64,000 nt of DNA. Origin: Canna indica. Its lineage: Eukaryota; Streptophyta; Magnoliopsida; Zingiberales; Cannaceae. The notes under the pieces were generated by a model, which searched no databases, had not been told where the DNA came from, and saw nothing but the letters and a program-made list of their open reading frames with translations. Position numbers and translations under genes: made by a program. The stretch lies in assembly GCA_034359265.1 (NCBI GenBank), contig CP136898.1:3474501-3538500 (forward strand), read 5' to 3'. The stretch's first letter is position 1. Each line of letters opens with the position of its first letter. Below, piece by piece: positions 1 through 12,000 of this stretch.

Positions 1-599
1 TTCAAAACCATACTTTTTTTCCTACCTGATGGACATAAATTAATAGATGAACTTATCTCTATGTTTTAATTTTGTTGAGTGGTAGGAGTAGCAGGAGGTA
101 TTTTTTCTAACATATTTGATCCAGCTTGTGGAGTATAACCTGAAAAATCTTCATCCGCCATTAGTAAAAATTAAAAATATTAAAAATATAAATATTATAC
201 TAATCAATGAAATAAATTGAAGAGATTAAAAAAAATTAACAACAATCTTGAATCCTTGTCTTCTTGATGAGCATAAAATATTGTTGAAAATGATTGTAAA
301 TGAACTTAGAGATTGTTGAGAGTAAAAGAGTTGAGAATTGAGAATTGGGAGTTGTGAGTTGAGAATTGAGAGTTGAGAGTCGAAGATGAAGATAAAAGAA
401 ATGAAGAAGGAGATAAGGTATTTATAGAAAAATTTAATTTAATTTAATTTTTATGTTTTTATAATATATTCGTCGGCCCAAACCATACTTGGCTCGGGCC
501 GACCTAGGCCTCCCGTGCTCGGGCCATCACGGCCCGCGTGCCAGAAGGCGAGCCCGGCCCGTGCAGCCCATGGACTGGCCCAGCCCGTTGCCAACTCTG
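1..599 (-). mobile_element. hAT-type transposon, 5' end, cut by window edge
   Basis: The right end reads, on the minus strand, CAGAGTTGGCAACGGGC followed by GC-rich repeats of the 'GGCCCGGGC' kind (about 470-599), which is typical of Ac/Tag1-like hAT termini. Inside, an AT-rich leader (about 165-430) leads to a minus-strand ATG at 161 whose 31-codon frame stops at 66, so the transposase is either broken or continues through a splice site. The other end lies left of position 1, so the target duplication cannot be tested; the 8 bp outside this end are cttccaag. The family call rests on terminus style, not on a recognised transposase domain. Confidence 0.6.
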
Positions 600-1600
600 C
601 TTCCAAGTCATCTAAACCACACACACACCGTCTCTGATCCAGCCGTAGAAAAAGAAAGCGCCAGGGAATCTCTTCCAAAATTTAGTCCAACATTTGCTAT
701 GATTGGTTGTGCTAAATCTTGTGCAACCACTGTAAAGATTCTTATTTATTGATGACAACAAAGTTTAGGGGCCTAATCATGTGTTGAGATTCTCCAATTA
801 TCTTCTGTCAGCCACACAATTTATTGCTGTCTGAATCCACCTCCTTTTTTTTTAACTGAATGAGGGAGAAATGTCTTACCTCAAATTTGTAGGGATGCAT
901 GCTGTGTCATTGATTCTGACTGAGGTGATAAGTCTGGATCTGGAAGCATAATTTCTCATGGCAGAGATGAAGCATTACAACATAATAGTATTCTATGCTC
1001 TTGCCTGACATTTCCATTTGCCAAGTAACATGGAACACTACATTCCACACAAATCATGGCAAAAAAAATATGTGTGCACTGGAGTACATGGGCCCAATCA
1101 TTTTAGCTCCATGCAGATATCCGAGCAATTATGTGCTGGGAAAATGATATGATGCAGACAAGCTTACTGTAAGAATGCGCAAACCAGCTCCTTTAACCTC
1201 TGTATGTTTTCTTTCTCTCTCATTATGCATGAGATTGGATTAAGGCATTCATTGTGGAAACTTTGACCACTGCTTATTGCAAGCCATGTTTATGATGCAT
1301 CAAGAGATTGAAATGGGCAGAGATTGAAATGGGCAGTGATTGGTGAATGGAGAAGAAGGTCAAGCTGAGTTATTACTTGGTATTTGCTACGGAGAAGAAA
1401 AAGGCATAGATAAGTCCTGTCAGAGTGGTTGTATTGATCTACTCATTGACGGAAGCAGCAACATGTGCCCCATTAGCCACATTATGGATTCCCCATCACT
1501 TGGGTGATGTCATCACCAACATCCCTTGCTATAGAGAGAGAGAGAGAGATAGTGTGTGGGTGAGAGAGAGAGAGTAAAGCCAAAGTGATGCCTGGAGCTC
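600..1600. other. Intergenic, upstream of the CrRLK1L gene
   Basis: No gene is recognised. The stretch holds a short direct repeat (agagattgaaatgggcag twice, near 1302-1338) and, near 1530-1575, a GA-rich microsatellite broken by a GTGTGTGGGT segment. The latter is probably in the promoter or 5'UTR of the receptor kinase gene. Confidence 0.5.
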
Positions 1601-2212
1601 TTGTTGTGAGTCCTCCACAAGCTAAAGCTGCAGTTGGGAAGACCCACTAAGTTTTGGACACTCCTGCCATAAAGGAAGAGAGATCCATCTGCAGAACTCC
1701 AGGCAGCAGCTGGTCTGTGGGTGGCTTTTCGTCCTCGCAAGGTACGTAGGGAAGAGAAAGCGTCGGCCTTTGTTCCAAAGTTATTTCCTTTTTCTCAGTT
1801 CTTTGCTGGGGTTTCATTCTGTTCTTGGTTGGAGGACCGTCGCGCATTAGATCTGCAAGCTATTTTGCCTGGATGATAAGAAAAGCCGATGAGTAAGCAC
1901 AAAAAAGAGGGCAATTTCTGTGGACCTCTTAAAGCCGTCGTGAATCTCGCTTCTTAGATTTTCGGCTCATCTCATTGTTCAAATAATTTGTGCTCTTTTA
2001 AAAACTGCCTTTGCTGTTTGAAAAGCTAGTAAAGAGAGATAGGCCGAGGGTTTTCTTTCCTCTACATTGATATTTTACTGCAATGATAATTTTTCCGAAT
2101 CGCAAGTTTTTCGGTTCATTCTGGGAACATTTTCACAGAAAATATCTCATTTTCATGGCTCTCTGCGGCTCTCATTTGAGGTTTTCTCAGCATTAGTGGT
2201 AGATCTTGAAGG
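1601..2212 (+). promoter_or_regulatory. Likely 5'UTR with leader intron of the CrRLK1L gene
   Basis: A good splice donor (GCAAG|GTACGT, intron from 1742) and acceptors just before the coding region (CTCAG at 2190 or GGTAG at 2202) suggest a 5'UTR intron of about 450 bp. This is inferred from splice-site quality only; cDNA would settle it. Confidence 0.4.
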
Positions 2213-4732
2213 ATGCTTAACAATAGACAAAACTTGGATGCTAAACAAGGAATCATGTTTCTTGGGCTGCTTTTCGTGAGTCTTATTTCATTTTATACTG
2301 GAATTGGTTATGCTCAAGTGAACACCTTTTTGATCAATTGTGGCTCTAATAGTAGTACCACCGATACTGATGGTAGGGTATGGGTTGGAGATCCTTCTGG
2401 TGATAATTTTACGCTGAGTTATCCAGGAACTATTGAACAGACGCCCACAGTTGAAGCTAACTCAATTTACCAGACCTTGTATAGAAGTGTTCGAATATTT
2501 TTTACTTCAGCACATTATGGCTTCAATGTCTCTCCCGGGAGTTACTGCATCAGGCTTCATTTCTATCCTTTCTCATTTACAAATCTGAATGTTAATGATT
2601 CAACTTTCGATGTAACAGCTAATGAGCTTAAGTTGGTTTCCAATTTCAATGTTCCTGGAGAAATTTCATATAAGAACATGAGGAGCAAAAAGGTCATTAA
2701 TTCCTTGGTGAAGGAGTACTTCCTTTATGTTAGTTCAAATGAATTGCAAATTAATTTTGTTCCTTACTCAGGGTCATTTGCATTCGTCAATGCAATTGAG
2801 GTTATCGAACTATTAAACAATTTGTTTGCTAACTATGCAAACAAAGTAGGCAGCAAGGAGAAATCATCTTTGAGTCTCACTGAGCATGGTGTAGAGACAA
2901 TGTACCGGTTAAATGTAGGAGGACCAGCTGTTGAACCCAGTGAAGATCGAAATATGTGGAGAAAGTGGGAGCCAGATGATGACTTTATGTTTTCTGTAAA
3001 TGCTGCTACTGCAATTAGCAATCAATCAAATATCAGCTATTCCTCAATTAATGATACTTCAATTGCTCCTCTACTGGTTTATGAGACAGCTAGAATAATG
3101 TCTGATAATGGAGTTGTTGAGAAGAGGTTTAATGTCTCATGGAGGTTTGATGTAGACCCCAATTTTGACTACTTGGTCCGGTTGCACTTCTGTGAGCTGG
3201 TCTATGACAAGCAAAATCAGAGGATCTTTAGAATCTACATTAATAACAAAACTGCAGCAGAGGAATATGATGTGTTTGTGCAAGCAACAGGGATGAACAA
3301 AGCCTACCATGAGGACTATGCCGATACGGTACCACAGCAAATAGACACACTTTGGCTTCAACTTGGGCCTGATTCATCAGTTGGTGCTTCAGGTATTGAT
3401 GCGATACTTAATGGCGTGGAGATCTTCAAGCTTAGCAGGAATTGGAATTTAGCTCATGCTTCGGAGAGGATCAGTAACAGTAATGAAGGGCTTGGTAAAA
3501 AGAAGACAAGAAGTAAAGTTCTTTGGGCTGCCACTGGTATTGGTGCTTCTGTGATTACCATTTCTATAGCTTGTGTTTTCTTTCTTCAACATGTTCGAAA
3601 AAGAAAATGGGATGGTGTGAAGGAGAATCCTCCTGGTTGGCATCCGCTTTTCCTTCATGAAACAATGGCAAGCACCACCAATGCTGGTGCATCTAAAATA
3701 CCTTTGATCAATAATGGGTTGATTGCTTCTAATCGATTGGGCAGAATATTCACCTTAGCAGAAATTAGAGCCGCAACAAGTAACTTCGATGAGTCATTGG
3801 TGATCGGAACTGGAGGTTTTGGCAAGGTCTACAAGGGTGAGATTGATGATGGAGTCCTGGTAGCTATCAAGCGGGGTAATCCACAATCCCAGCAAGGCTT
3901 AGCTGAGTTCGAAACTGAGATTGAGATGCTGTCAAAGCTTCGGCACCGACATCTTGTGTCCATGATTGGGTACTGTGATGAGCAAAGAGAGATGATTTTA
4001 GTTTACGAGTACATGGCAAATGGGACACTCAGAAGCCATCTATATGATACTGCTCACCCAGCTTTAACATGGAAACAGCGGCTTGATGCTTGCATTGGTG
4101 CAGCTCGCGGGCTACACTATCTTCACACTGGAGCTGAGAGGTGTATTATCCATCGAGATGTCAAGACAACAAACATTTTGTTAGATGGGAACTTTGTTGC
4201 AAAAATGGCTGATTTTGGGTTGTCAAGAGCTGGTCCATCTTTGGATCATACCCATGTGAGTACTGCAGTGAAAGGTAGTTTTGGTTACCTTGACCCTGAG
4301 TATTTTCGGAGGCAGCACTTGACTCAAAAATCGGATGTATATTCCTTCGGAGTTGTCCTCTTTGAAGTTGTCTGTGCTCGTTCAGTGATAAATCCAAGTT
4401 TACCAAAGGATCAAATAAACCTGGCTGAATGGGCACTTCGATGGCAAAGGCAACGTTCACTTGAATCAATTATAGATCCCAGATTAGGAGACTACTCTCT
4501 GGAGTCTCTCAAGAAGTATGGAGAAATTGCAGAGAAATGTTTGGCAGATGAGGGGAAGAACAGACCTACAATGGCAGATGTCCTTTGGCACTTAGAATAT
4601 ATCTTGCATCTGCATGAGGCATATAGGAAGAGTAGCGATGGGGATTCTTTTGGGAGCAGTGAGTTTGGATTTCAAGATATGCCATTTTCTCTCCCGTTTG
4701 TTCGAGAAGGAGATGAGGAACGAGGTTCATAG
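2213..4732 (+). CDS. CrRLK1L-type malectin-domain receptor-like kinase (THE1/HERK1/CVY1 group)
   Basis: A single-exon receptor kinase of 839 residues. The hydrophobic stretch MFLGLLFVSLISFY at residue 15 is the signal peptide, so translation may also begin at 2255. Residues about 35-400 form the tandem malectin-like ectodomain, beginning FLINCGSNSS, as in the FERONIA/THESEUS1/HERK1 family. One membrane segment lies at about 435-458, followed by the basic stop-transfer HVRKRK. The kinase domain is complete: GTGGFGKVYKG (about 530), VAIK lysine (about 551), HRDVKTTNILLD (about 646), DFGLSRAGP (about 666) and GYLDPEY. Family members sense cell-wall state and RALF-type peptides at the plasma membrane and control growth. 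Lack of introns in the coding region is normal for the family. Which subgroup it belongs to would need a tree. No break is seen. Confidence 0.95.
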   Translation: MLNNRQNLDAKQGIMFLGLLFVSLISFYTGIGYAQVNTFLINCGSNSSTTDTDGRVWVGDPSGDNFTLSYPGTIEQTPTVEANSIYQTLYRSVRIFFTSAHYGFNVSPGSYCIRLHFYPFSFTNLNVNDSTFDVTANELKLVSNFNVPGEISYKNMRSKKVINSLVKEYFLYVSSNELQINFVPYSGSFAFVNAIEVIELLNNLFANYANKVGSKEKSSLSLTEHGVETMYRLNVGGPAVEPSEDRNMWRKWEPDDDFMFSVNAATAISNQSNISYSSINDTSIAPLLVYETARIMSDNGVVEKRFNVSWRFDVDPNFDYLVRLHFCELVYDKQNQRIFRIYINNKTAAEEYDVFVQATGMNKAYHEDYADTVPQQIDTLWLQLGPDSSVGASGIDAILNGVEIFKLSRNWNLAHASERISNSNEGLGKKKTRSKVLWAATGIGASVITISIACVFFLQHVRKRKWDGVKENPPGWHPLFLHETMASTTNAGASKIPLINNGLIASNRLGRIFTLAEIRAATSNFDESLVIGTGGFGKVYKGEIDDGVLVAIKRGNPQSQQGLAEFETEIEMLSKLRHRHLVSMIGYCDEQREMILVYEYMANGTLRSHLYDTAHPALTWKQRLDACIGAARGLHYLHTGAERCIIHRDVKTTNILLDGNFVAKMADFGLSRAGPSLDHTHVSTAVKGSFGYLDPEYFRRQHLTQKSDVYSFGVVLFEVVCARSVINPSLPKDQINLAEWALRWQRQRSLESIIDPRLGDYSLESLKKYGEIAEKCLADEGKNRPTMADVLWHLEYILHLHEAYRKSSDGDSFGSSEFGFQDMPFSLPFVREGDEERGS

Positions 4733-4865
4733 CCATCCAGAATTTAGAGATGTTCTCAAGAACCAAAAGGCATGCAACATTTGTTCACATTATACAGTTG
4801 TTGGTGTTGGTCTACAGAATTTATTTAACCCTCAGGCAAGTGCTAGTATCACTTCCAAGTACTAG

Positions 4866-7674
4866 AACTATTGTACCTGATGTTTTATAACTGTAACATC
4901 TTGTTATAAAATCTTCAGAAGTTTGTCATGTCAGTTATGCTTCACCTGAAAAACAAATAGTTCCTGAAATCATAGAAGAGCTCTTATTCTTTTGACCTAT
5001 TTAGCTGATTGTTATTCAGACTGTTCCAGGATTTCAAAGCTGTGTTTTAGAATTCTGCTAGGGATAATAATTACAAACATTCTTTATTCTCAAACATTAG
5101 ATTGCGCACTGGTTCAAGTTTTTCACTTTATCATATTCTTTTAATTCTGAATGAGTTCTGTCGAAGTGTTATGTATGTTTTCTAAGTTATTATGGTGTAC
5201 CTATTTTTTAGCATAACTAGCTTAACATCAAGAACTCTTAAACAAATAGTACATCAGATAGTAAGCTTACTTCAGGTGGGGAACAAGATTGCAAATTCAT
5301 CCTAATAATCTGTACATACATATATATGACAACTTCAGGGAGCATGTTATTTTATTCCTAAAAGCTCTCACTCAATAATGTACCAGTAAGAAAAAAGATT
5401 CACACAACCATCATAGAACAAATAACCTAAAACTTCCTAGGGACCAAAACTCTTGAATTCTTGGAACTTTGATCTATTTATTGTTAACTTGCCTTTGGTT
5501 TATTCCTCAATGAACATTCTGTTATCATATTCTCCTCTAAAATTTTTCCTTGTAGAAAACATAGTCTAAAACCTGACTGTCATAGCAATCAATTGAGAGG
5601 AAATATCTTATATATGTTTTTAGTGCATTGCTAATTAACTTGCAAAACTTGTTAAGAGAGTCCAGAAACCATGTTAGGTGAAAAAAAAGAAGCCTGTAGT
5701 TAAATGCAAATGGAAATGATGCTCCCATGAGGCCTCATTAATCTCAATAAAGTGGACTTAAAAGTTATTGACAATTTATTAAAGATTTTAGATCTTTGTA
5801 TTTTTTAAAAAGTACATTTGAATGTATTAAAATTGATACTATAAAGAAGGACAATTTAGTCTTCTCAAAAAAATTAAATTGTAAGATCCTTGTAGGAGCC
5901 TTCTGCAGTAAAAACAAAAAAAAAACAAAAACAAATAACTCATTTTGATAAACAAGTTGGGAGGATAGTGAAATTTCCAAGACACATCCATCATGTTTCT
6001 GTTGGCATCATTAAACATTCACACTTCTCCCTAAAAAGAGCTGATGAACATGACATCACCTGAACAAAGGTACATTAATTTACATCAATCATGAGACACA
6101 CAAGAGGGCAAAAAATTCAACTGGTTTTATATTTTGAATCAATTAAGTAAGATTACTTTCCACTTTCCAGACAATAATTAAATCCAAATGTTTCCCATCA
6201 AATTGCTGAGAGCCTAAGATCCAAAAAAATGAACTTTTCCCTGAAAAAATATTTAATTAAACACTAATGTAATTGATATTACAGAACCTTGGCTTTTATT
6301 TCCTGCTTATCTATATATCCATTTTAGGAAGTGAAAATAACATAATTTGTGTAAATGACACAAAAATGAAATGAAGAAAGAAAATAAATATTTAGATGAT
6401 GGCATTCTTGTCCTAGGAATGTTTTCAAGTAACCTTCCAACCTTTGTATCAGAAGTTTCTAATAACTCATGTAGTCTTTCAAGTTAATTTCTTGCACCTA
6501 GGAGTCTGAACATAGCGTGTGTGTGTGTATATAATGAGAACAAATAGTGGCCTTCCAACTTTTAAGCTGTCAGGTCTATACTTATCGGCATCAGGGGTTA
6601 CAAGAATCCAATTTTGACTTCACTGGGAAGAGTAGGAGTTAGAGAATGCTCCAAACCATAAAAATGGTAAGCAAATCATCCTTGGTTTTGTTTCTCTCTG
6701 TTCAAAAAATTCAGTTCTTTCTTGCAGTAATGCTTCATCTTTTGATTCCATCTAATAAAAAGATAATTCTTAGCTTTTATATTTGAAGCTCTTGAGAATG
6801 ATGGTAAATATATTACTAGCTATTATCTTTTTAATATATTTCCCTCTTGAGGTGTGCAATAACATAAAATGGAGAAGAAGAGAATGGAGAAGAATGACAG
6901 TGCAGTAATGGTGAACCGTGCATGATGCCCTCAGATGCCCAAAGTTTCTGCTATCTTGCAACTGCTAGAAGAGAGGAAGAGCAAAAGATCAGGAAAGCCA
7001 TTAGCAAATACTGGCAGCCATGGCAGCCAACATTCGAGACAGAAGATTTTGAGATGCCAGCTGAGAATTTTGAGTGAGTACAACAAAATAGAAGGGAAGG
7101 TACTGCTTTCGGGGAAAAAGAGAGTGAGGAAATCAACCCCACTTCTCACTATTTGAGAGAAGATTTACAGGGCCAATGACAGAAGATACACTTGACTTGA
7201 ACAAGATCTGTGAATTAGTAGGAGACATTAAATGAGCTTGACTTATAAAACCAAAATAAGCTCAGTTGATGAAATGAAGCATCATGTCCTTGATTCAACT
7301 GCGAATAGGAAGCACTTAATTTCTATTCTTGGAGTTGATTCTATGAGTTAAACCATCTTATGAGCTAAAGCATCTTTTTCCTATCAAATGACAGTTTCAG
7401 TTGCAAAATTTCTAATATTCAATTAATCAGTGTTGTCCACTTGTCTTTGATTCAGATTCATTTAGACACACGCATTTATGATGTACTGTTGCAATTGGTA
7501 GTCCTACATTACGTGGGTACTGGGTACATATTTAAAAAAAAAACACTTGCAAGGTGGTTTGGACATGGTAAAAATTTGTGTTAGGATATAGCGACATACA
7601 TCTTCAAAACAAACCATGAGGACGTTGATGATAATTTTCTGTACTAATCGGAGGACATTACGAGAAATATCCAT
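4866..7674. other. Intergenic, AT-rich, no gene recognised
   Basis: The 3'UTR of the receptor kinase probably occupies the first few hundred bases. The rest holds short unconvincing reading frames, including one of 73 codons at 6935-7156 with no recognisable domain, and an interrupted adenine run near 5910-5935. I see no RNA gene. Confidence 0.5.
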
Positions 7675-7682
7675 AGTTTAAG

Positions 7683-8210
7683 TAGGAATGACAACGTGTC
7701 GAATACGATTCGAATAATATATTATTCGGCATTATTCGAATAAGCACTCTATCCACATTCGCTCTGTATTTAATAAAAAATTAATTAACGAATACGATTC
7801 AAATATTGTATTATTTGTATTCACACCGCACATTCGCATCTGCACCGCATTCACATTCACATTGTATTTAATAAATTTTAATTAATAATATATTTAATTA
7901 AAAAATAATAACTTACATTATTAAAATTTATAACGACTAGTAATTTATTAGGATTTTATACGTAATTTACCATAAAATTTATCTATATAATATATATTAA
8001 GTAACTTATATACGAGTAAAATAGTAATTTTTATATGTAGATATGCGGTGCGGATCCGTATTCATATACATATCCGCACTGCATTCACACGGATAATTTT
8101 TTTTAAAAAAAATTATATATGCATTCATATATGTTTTATTTGCGAATATGAATTAGATATAGTATAGATGCAGTTTTTAATTAACAAATACGGATAAAAT
8201 TATCCCCATA
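7683..8210. mobile_element. hAT-like MITE with near-perfect 8-bp target duplication
   Basis: The element begins TAGGAATGACAA and ends ATTATCCCCATA, which read as loosely matching inverted termini. It is flanked by agtttaag (7675-7682) and agattaag (8211-8218), matching at 7 of 8 positions. The interior has no coding capacity and holds subterminal repeats of 'CGAATACGATTCG' and 'ATTCACACCGCA' type in both orientations. The 8-bp duplication points to the hAT superfamily. Confidence 0.6.
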
Positions 8211-9000
8211 AGATTAAGCCGTAGATGGTCGTTCTGGAACAAGTTGAGTTAGCAGAAATATCAATATATCCGGATGGAGGCTGTGACTGTTGACTGGATT
8301 TAGAATTCAACGTATAGCTGTCAAGATTTCACCGCTCTTGAGTCGGGTCCCACCAATTATAGCCAATTGCCGAGCATCACATGGGCTCACGTGCATGAAC
8401 CGGTTCAATATCCGCATCGATAGATCGAACCGTTTGGTTCACCTGCTCGACCCGATCCAGTTGTGTCGCCATTCGAAGTCAAATATACATTTCTCGATTG
8501 GCTTCCCCAGAGCCGCAAAGTCTTCTCTCGCCTCGCGGCATCGGAGAAGCTTCTCCTCCTCCTTCTCCGCTGCCTCCTTCTAAAGTGTGCGCCGCCTCGA
8601 CCCGACCGCACTACAGTAGGTTTGTGTCACATTTTTTGTGTGCTCCAGTAGACTTCTACCGCTGAGGGGTTTCTTCTCCTCTTTAAATTGTTTCAGATTT
8701 AACAGCGACTATAGAAAATTTTAGTGGATCAGCTGGTTATTGGTTGATTCTTGGGTCTCTGGTCAAGTTTCGGGTGTGTTTTACGTTCTACTTCCTCGGT
8801 TCCTTGTTTGGATCTCAAAATTGTTACTTTTTGAAAAATAAAATGTTGTTTTCTTCTTTTGTTTGAGGTCAATTATTTTCAATATTGTATTTATATCAAC
8901 TTGAAAATGATAGTTAACTTGTTCAATCATGTTTTTTCTTTGCAGTAATCTTTCAAGCAATAGAAGGGCAATATCAAATAGGAAGTTTTCTCGTACCATT
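8211..9000 (+). promoter_or_regulatory. Promoter and 5'UTR of the CRPK1-like kinase gene
   Basis: A GC-rich, pyrimidine-rich block at about 8500-8610 looks like the first non-coding exon. It is followed by an AT-rich leader intron ending at TTTGCAG near 8945, just before the exon that carries the start codon at 9001. The transcription start is not determined by the sequence. Confidence 0.4.
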
Positions 9001-12000
9001 ATGACTTGTTGTCCTTTTATATTTAGAAAGAGACGATTTGCGGAGCAACACAATCAGCAATGTGACGGTAAGCATGCCATCTGGAATTTGATTTTGATTT
9101 ATATACTGCCAGAGTTTCTTGTGGATTTCGGTTCATTTGTACTGAGTGCATGTCATATAGGCTGCATTCTGAAAATGTCACTTACTCCCTTTCATCCTCA
9201 ATAGATACATGGACAAACTCTATGTTAGTTGTATTTTCATATCTCAACCTAAGCTGCTTATTATGTTTCTGTAGATATTTTAGGAATTGGGAATATAAAG
9301 GTGTACACGTACAAGGAATTGAGAAATGCAACTGGTGATTTTAGCTTTGCCAATAAAGTTGGTGAGGGAGGTTTTGGTTCTGTCTACAAGGTAACTTCTT
9401 TGGTACTTTAAATTAATGGGTTCTTTCAAGAACAGAATATTTTTATCCCCTAAAAAAAGGTAGAAAAGATTTTATAGTAAATAACTCTCTTTGAATTTGT
9501 TGATTTAGGGAAAGCTTAAAGATGGGAAACTTGTTGCTTTAAAGGTTCTATCTTCCGAGTCAAGACAAGGAGTACGAGAATTTTTGACAGAACTTACAAC
9601 GATTTCTGGTGTCGTCCATGAGAATCTTGTTAGTCTGTATGGTTGCTGCGTTGAAGGAACTCACAGAATACTTGTTTACAATTATCTTGAGAATAACAGT
9701 CTTGCACAAACCCTGCTTGGTATACTGATTTCCTTTTTGTGCTTTGACACTTAATGAAGTTCTTATTTATGATCTTGATGTTACCCCATTATATCTTACA
9801 AGTTGTTTCTAACTTTCAGGTTCTGGCCACAGTAATGTTCAATTTAACTGGAGAACACGGGTAAAAATCTGCATTGGTGTTGCTCGTGGACTTGCATTCC
9901 TGCATGAAGAAGTCCGGCCTCATATAGTTCACAGGGATATCAAAGCAAGCAATATTCTTCTTGATAAGGATCTCACACCCAAGATTTCTGATTTTGGCTT
10001 AGCAAAGCTTCTGCCAGCAAATGTGACCCATGTCAGCACCCGAGTTGCTGGAACAATGTAAACTGCATTCCTTCTTTTTTCACTACTTCTAATAGTCTTA
10101 TTCTCTCAGTCGTTTTCCTGAGTAACATCCAAATCCATATTGATCAAATTTCATATGATCCATGGAAATGGAATTTAGCAATTATTTAGAAGCTAAAGGC
10201 CAGTTGCAAAACTATAGACCAATTTGGCAACATTATATTTACTTTCATAGTTTCATCACATTTAAGCTCATCCATTTCTGTCTTCTACAGAGGTTACTTG
10301 GCCCCTGAATATGCAGTACGAGGGCAAGTTACACGAAAGTCAGATGTGTATAGCTTTGGCGTGCTTCTACTAGAAATAGTTAGTGGCAGGTGCAACACAA
10401 ATTCAAGGTTACCCTACGAAGAACAATTTCTACTCGAGAGGGTAAGAAAAAAATTAACTCAGATATGGTAGAATTTTCATTAAAATTATAATATTTTTTT
10501 ATAGTTAAGCTTTAGTTCCTTCATTATAATTAATCTTATTGTTGCAACTTGTTTAGAACAATTTTTTTTTTCACTATTTTCACAATTTCAGATTTTTTGC
10601 CTTTTATAATTATGAGTTTTGATTTTTTAAAAAGAAAATTCGGGTTATTCGGATTATTCAGGTCGGGGCCTGATTTTTTCGGGTTAATCGGATTGGGGCC
10701 CGAGTTATATTTCGGGTAGGGTCGGGTTGAGAAAAACCCAGAAATTTCAGGTTTAGGTTTAGGTTCAGGTTAATCGGGTCGGGTCAGGTTTTGACCCGAC
10801 CCGACCGGTGCTCACCCCTAAGATCTATGCATGGTCTATTGTGTAACTAATGCTGAGTTTGGTGACTTGAAACTTAATATTTCATATGTTGAGAAAGTCT
10901 TGGAACAGCCATTACATCTTATTTATATCAAATATAAAGAATTTCATTTTTGTCTTAAACTTGTTTCCCCTTACCGAGTCTCATCCAGGAGAAATACTAA
11001 ACCACTCTGAACAAACCATTCTTTTTGAATGTTTCTCCTAAACCATACCAGGCAGTACAGCTTAATACATTCCTGTATTTACCAGTCCAACTGTACTGTT
11101 TCGACGATGTGCTAGAACCCAATAGTCGACCTGTATTTAAATCTGTGCTTCAGAGATCTAGGTCATGTTCATAAATGTTGGCTTGGAATCAGTCATGGTG
11201 TGGATATGTTCAAGGAGATCAATTAGCATTGTGCTTATAGGAGGTGAATCGACTAGGATTACGCGTCACAAAAGGTGGAGAGCAACCCAAAAAGACCACC
11301 ATCAACAATAGATGCAGATTTGAATGCTCAGTGTTGCTAGAGATATTACACTGCTCAGCAGCAAAAAAGTTCCAAGTAGCTGATGCCAAATAGCTAGATA
11401 CATTATGGCTTGCTGCTGTTGAATGGGTAGGATGTCAATCATTTGTATCTCAAGAAAGAAAAAAATGATATGAATCATTATTCATTTTCTTGAGAGATGA
11501 TTGTGAACATTGTGGACATTTCTTTTTGCATTTTCCATTAATTTGACGTGAGCAGCATATTTGGAAAATTTGCTCTGACAGCGAACATAAGAAAGGGTTG
11601 AAGATTGCATCATGAAATAAGACTCTAACACTTGATACTAAAATTTGAAAGAAACAATTATTTTATTTTATGAACAGGAATAGAGATAGAGCTATAGATG
11701 AAAAGAAATGGAAATTAGCTGATTGCTATATGTACCCAATCAATGATGATTTGCTATATACTGTAAAATCAAAACATTTTTAAGGTAAAATACTTTAAAG
11801 CAAATGGTGTAGTTCCACCACATTTGTCTCCTGTAGAAACATTTTTCTGTCACTTAATTGGTTTATGCAGTAATATCATGATCTCATAACTGACTTTTCC
11901 CGAAGGCCTGCCAGTTTTATACTTCAATAAATGATGCTTTAAAGTTATTCCTTAGCTTTCAAAGTAGCAACATTGTTGTTATACATAAATACTTTCATCT

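Noticed and set aside
6935..7156. 73-codon frame with basic composition, overlapped by frames of similar length on the other strand
   Set aside because: No recognisable domain, no clear start context or splice partners, and equal-length frames on the opposite strand; best read as chance.
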